From Methanobacteriota archaeon (lineage in GTDB: Archaea > Halobacteriota > Methanocellia > Methanocellales > Methanocellaceae): a stretch of 6,134 nucleotides of DNA. How positions within the stretch are numbered: position 1 is the first letter of the stretch; the number at the start of each line of letters is the position of its first letter. Position numbers and translations under genes: made by a program. The stretch spans positions 1 to 6,134 of the forward strand of contig JAEZKS010000059.1 in NCBI GenBank assembly GCA_023436075.1, given 5' to 3'. This document shows, piece after piece, positions 5,414 to 6,134 of the stretch. The notes under the pieces were generated by a model, which saw nothing but the letters and a program-made list of their open reading frames with translations, ran no database searches and was not told the DNA's origin.

Positions 5414-5437
5414 ATTTATTATAAATTTATAATTAAT
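5414..5437. promoter_or_regulatory. 24-bp imperfect palindrome, candidate operator
   Basis: The core TTATAAATTTATAA (5419-5432) is a perfect palindrome. It extends to 24 bp (5414-5437) with one mismatched pair. It lies directly upstream of the surface-protein TATA candidate. AT-rich palindromes arise easily by chance, but the length and position suit a dimeric regulator such as the Lrp-family protein encoded across the spacer. Confidence 0.35.
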
Positions 5438-5507
5438 TTACTTCTAAAACTCGACGATGTCATTTAGTTTCTGCTTCATCATGCAAATTTTGTTAATTAT
5501 ATAGAAA

Positions 5508-5538
5508 TATTTTTATATTATAAAGCCTATTTTTATAT
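5508..5538. repeat. 11-bp direct repeat, 20-bp period
   Basis: TATTTTTATAT occurs at 5508-5518 and 5528-5538, offset by 20 bp, close to two helical turns. Each copy also looks like an archaeal TATA box. They may be tandem promoters or regulator half-sites. Confidence 0.4.
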
Positions 5539-5594
5539 AGAGCTTAATCTAATTTCGGACCAAGTATTGCTCCCGTCATGGAAAACGAGGCGTG

Positions 5595-5603
5595 GTATAT
5601 ATA
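5595..5603 (+). promoter_or_regulatory. strong TATA box
   Basis: TATATATAA is the best match to the archaeal TATA consensus in the spacer. It predicts a plus-strand start near 5625-5630, more than 200 bp before the Lrp-family start, so it may serve a small RNA rather than that gene. Confidence 0.4.
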
Positions 5604-5625
5604 ATTTGCCTTTATACTGGCCTCC

Positions 5626-5710
5626 CTTGAAGATTCGAATGGTGGAAATCGATGAGCGTGGGCCGGTTTTGCCTGGAAGTCTCGATTTTATGCCCTGCAA
5701 GGGCTTTATT
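5626..5710 (+). ncRNA. candidate small RNA of about 80 nt
   Basis: A GC-richer island in the AT-rich spacer begins about 25 bp after the TATA box at 5595-5603. AAATCGA (5646-5652) can pair with TCGATTT (5682-5688), enclosing a smaller CCGG/CTGG stem. The island ends with hairpin GCCCT-GCA-AGGGC (5692-5704) followed by TTTATTTA, a terminator-like tail. A 23-codon frame at 5652-5723 (MSVGRF...) after GGTGGA is an alternative reading. It matches no RNA family I know. All of this is inference from promoter, fold and tail. Confidence 0.3.
5692..5710 (+). terminator. short terminator-like hairpin
   Basis: A 5-bp stem GCCCT/AGGGC with a 3-nt loop, followed by TTTATT. It is plausible as the 3' end of the candidate small RNA. 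Confidence 0.35.
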
Positions 5711-5858
5711 TAAAATATTCTAAAAATAACCTTATTGTGACATATTTTACATAATATCGCCGGTTTTTCTTTTATTTTATGAAATATAATTCGCTATATG
5801 TTTGAATAATATTAATCCCCCTGAGACATAACCTATTATTAAAAACCGGTAGAGTACT

Positions 5859-6134
5859 ATGGCTTACAAATCAGTCAAGGACCTGGACGCGATCGACATC
5901 AAGATCATCGAGCTGCTCTGCAGGGACTCCAGCGCGTCCCTGGCGGACATCGCGGAAGAGTTAGGCGTTTCTGCATCCACGGTGCACAAGCGGATCAACC
6001 AGCTCAAGGACAATAACATCATCGAGCGGTTTACTATCCTTTTCGACCCGTCGATCCTGAACCTGCGCACGGTCGCATTTGTCGGCATCGAGCTGGAGCG
6101 GGACGCCCTGATGGGCAAGAAGAAAGAGGAAGTG
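5859..6134 (+). CDS. Lrp/AsnC-family transcriptional regulator, N-terminal part
   Basis: The first 92 codons of a gene that runs off the end of the window with no stop. The start MAYKSVKDLDAIDIKIIELL, then SLADIAEELGVSASTVHKRI (27-46) and the segment IIERFTILFDP, is the standard Lrp/AsnC winged helix-turn-helix with DxxDxKIIELL helix 1 and a recognition helix at about 38-48. Residues from about 72 (VAFVGIELE) begin the ligand-binding RAM domain, which would bring the full protein to about 150-160 residues. Archaeal Lrp proteins bind palindromic AT-rich operators as dimers or octamers, respond to amino acids or other metabolites, and often autoregulate. No strong ribosome-binding site precedes the ATG (GGTAGAG is weak). 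TATA-like AATAATATTAAT (5805-5816) or TATTATTAA (5834-5842) could drive it, the latter with nearly no leader. It is divergent from the surface protein and could regulate it, but that is inference. Confidence 0.9.
   Translation, partial: MAYKSVKDLDAIDIKIIELLCRDSSASLADIAEELGVSASTVHKRINQLKDNNIIERFTILFDPSILNLRTVAFVGIELERDALMGKKKEEV

Larger units (their letters stand above)
5288..5858. other. AT-rich divergent intergenic spacer
   Basis: These 571 bp separate two divergent genes and contain no convincing long gene. They are strikingly AT-rich compared with the flanking coding DNA, except for a GC-richer island at about 5620-5705. They contain several TATA-like elements, a 24-bp imperfect palindrome, an 11-bp direct repeat and a possible small RNA, listed separately. 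A 5' leader of about 60-90 nt is likely for the surface protein. Confidence 0.7.

Noticed and set aside
5620..5700. tRNA, suggested by GATTCGAAT
   Set aside because: No T-arm pairing around the motif, no D-arm or anticodon arm at the right spacing and no acceptor stem.
5864..6118. 84-codon minus-strand frame
   Set aside because: Antisense shadow of the Lrp/AsnC-family gene, whose plus-strand translation is clearly a winged helix-turn-helix.

Overview
The window looks like chromosomal DNA of a methanogenic euryarchaeon, most likely of the Methanocella/Methanomicrobia type. This is inferred from four things: a short archaeal CbiX/CfbA chelatase, an archaeal-form ThiC, a secreted protein with a PGF-CTERM archaeosortase signal, and archaeal TATA-type promoters in AT-rich spacers between GC-rich genes. 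I cannot confirm the genus without a database search.

Layout: 1-135 holds a two-copy tandem repeat and a TATA-like element placed for leaderless transcription of a four-helix membrane protein of unknown function (136-960, +). The region 961-1596 has no credible gene. It is packed with hairpins, a direct-repeat pair and a long-range inverted repeat, and includes a compact block (about 1400-1501) that could be a structured RNA or a degenerate mobile/repetitive element. On the minus strand thiC (1953-3233) and cfbA/cbiX (1597-1956) form a two-gene operon with an ATGA overlap, linking thiamine-pyrimidine synthesis with metal insertion into sirohydrochlorin (coenzyme F430 / cobamide route). A 58-bp divergent promoter containing a 17-bp near-palindrome separates thiC from a metallo-beta-lactamase-fold hydrolase (3292-3918, +). 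The hydrolase converges on a secreted PGF-CTERM surface protein (4061-5287, -), and a probable bidirectional terminator lies between them. An AT-rich 571-bp divergent spacer (5288-5858) contains several TATA-like boxes, a 24-bp imperfect palindrome and a possible small RNA. The window ends inside an Lrp/AsnC-family regulator (5859 onward, +).

The genes are mostly housekeeping or cell-surface functions. The stretches that deserve a second look are the two gene-free regions, 961-1596 and 5288-5858, and the thiC/hydrolase operator. I do not see a convincing new multi-gene system (defence, CRISPR, conjugative or phage) here.
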